Shown here: in pieces, positions 4,906-5,638 of the stretch
Layout of the letters: each line of letters begins with the position of its first letter
Numbering within the stretch: position 1 is the stretch's first letter
Origin: an uncultured Clostridia bacterium
Lineage (GTDB): Bacteria; Bacillota; Clostridia; TANB77; CAG-508
Direction: 5' to 3'
DNA: 5,638 nucleotides
Assembly: GCA_947629805.1 (NCBI GenBank)
Contig: CANRFE010000080.1
Span: 1 to 5,638, forward strand
Notes under the pieces: generated by a model
Seen by the model: the letters and a program-made list of their open reading frames with translations, nothing else
What the model was told of the DNA's origin: nothing
The model's database searches: none
Translations under genes and position numbers: made by a program

Positions 4906-5638
4906 TTATTCTATAATTTCTAAGCCTGCATATTTAGCCATTAATCGTTTATGTCCTACTTTATCAAATGCAATATCTACTTTTGCATCTTCTCCTTCTT
5001 GCTCAATTTTATGAATGGTTCCTTCCCCGAATTTTTTATGATAAATTCGCATTCCTTCTTTGTATTTTGAAATATCTACTTCTTGTTTTGCTTTTTGCAA
5101 TGAACTTAAAAAGCTTTCTGCTGTTCTAAAGGTAAAGGCATTAGACTTTTCCACATTTTTTGTGCTGTTTGTGGAAAGTTTGCTTGCTATTGCATATTCC
5201 TTTGGCATTTGCTCGAATTTATAAGTTTTTACTTTTCCTGCGAAATTAGTTCCATAAGACCATCCATAATTACTGTCTTCAAAGGTTTCTTCTGGCTTAC
5301 TTTCTAACTCTTCATACCCCTCTATTCTATCTTCTGGTATTTCTCTTACAAAACGAGATAAGGCATTATAACTAGTGGAGCCAAAAATCGTTCTGTGCTT
5401 TGCACAAGTTAAATACAAATACTGTTTTGCTCTTGTAATTCCTACATAAAACAATCTTCTTTCTTCTTCTAATTCTTTAGGTTCTCCTATAGATTGATAT
5501 CCTGGAAAAATTCCTTCTTCCATTCCAACTAAAAACACTACGGGAAATTCTAACCCTTTTGCACTATGTAAGGTCATAAGAGTTAGGCTATTTTCACTAT
5601 CCTCTACCTTATCAATATCACTAGATAGGGTAATACTC
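4906..5638 (-). CDS. pcrA: ATP-dependent DNA helicase PcrA/UvrD, C-terminal third (5' part outside window)
   Basis: PcrA is a superfamily 1A helicase that moves 3' to 5' on single-stranded DNA, acting in repair, rolling-circle replication and removal of stalled RNA polymerase. The frame is open to the window edge and shows 243 of an expected 720-750 residues, so the start is not visible. It begins SITLSSDIDKVEDSENSLTL, then motif V (MTLHSAKGLEFPVVFLVG, about visible residues 21-38) and motif VI (EERRLFYVGITRAK, about 58-71, with the conserved arginine near the ATP). A variable linker follows. The end, KYKEGMRIYHKKFGEGTIHKI to KYAGLEIIE, is the small Tudor-like domain of PcrA that contacts RNA polymerase in B. 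subtilis; its presence favours PcrA over other UvrD-like helicases. Ten bases separate its stop from the nucleotidase gene. In the neighbourhood I know best, ligA usually follows pcrA; here it does not. Confidence 0.93.
   Translation of the reverse strand, partial: SITLSSDIDKVEDSENSLTLMTLHSAKGLEFPVVFLVGMEEGIFPGYQSIGEPKELEEERRLFYVGITRAKQYLYLTCAKHRTIFGSTSYNALSRFVREIPEDRIEGYEELESKPEETFEDSNYGWSYGTNFAGKVKTYKFEQMPKEYAIASKLSTNSTKNVEKSNAFTFRTAESFLSSLQKAKQEVDISKYKEGMRIYHKKFGEGTIHKIEQEGEDAKVDIAFDKVGHKRLMAKYAGLEIIE

Overview
The window is AT-rich (about 30% GC by eye) with strong Shine-Dalgarno sequences, TTG starts, consensus housekeeping promoters and two Coat_F-type spore proteins. This points to a spore-forming, low-GC Bacillota, most likely a member of class Clostridia. 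No tRNA, rRNA, CRISPR array, transposase or phage gene was seen. All genes but one lie on the minus strand.

Region 1 (1-1646, minus) is a cell-shape operon. A near-consensus promoter (1618-1646) drives a small DUF4321 membrane protein, then radC (JAB/MPN fold, TTG start), then mreB, which runs off the left edge. The mreB copy carries a one-base frameshift near 393-396, after codon 57. The rest of the visible MreB sequence is intact and conserved in the shifted frame, so this is either a very recent mutation or a sequencing error.

Region 2 (1743-2477) holds the only plus-strand gene, a MecA-family ClpC adaptor. It is divergent from the shape operon, has its own extended -10 promoter, and its stop codon lies inside its terminator hairpin. 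It converges on the next gene through two adjacent hairpins.

Region 3 (2485-3531, minus) is a membrane-anchored M23 metallopeptidase of the LytM type with all catalytic residues. It has its own promoter but an awkward translation start.

Region 4 (3694-4267, minus) is a pair of small Coat_F-like spore proteins of 62 and 80 residues. They follow a candidate sporulation promoter and are separated by a 19-20 bp imperfect palindrome (3957-4013). That palindrome is the least explained element in the window and resembles a REP/MITE-like repeat.

Region 5 (4269-5638, minus) is the 3' end of a pcrA-type UvrD helicase gene, 10 bases ahead of a HAD-family 5'(3')-deoxyribonucleotidase gene. The pair ends in an unusually long hairpin of 29 bp.

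Overall this is mostly ordinary core genome: cell shape, cell wall, proteolysis, repair, nucleotide metabolism and spore coat. I found no convincing new multi-gene system. The items most worth a second look are the mreB frameshift, the palindrome between the spore genes, the long terminator hairpin and the M23 start.
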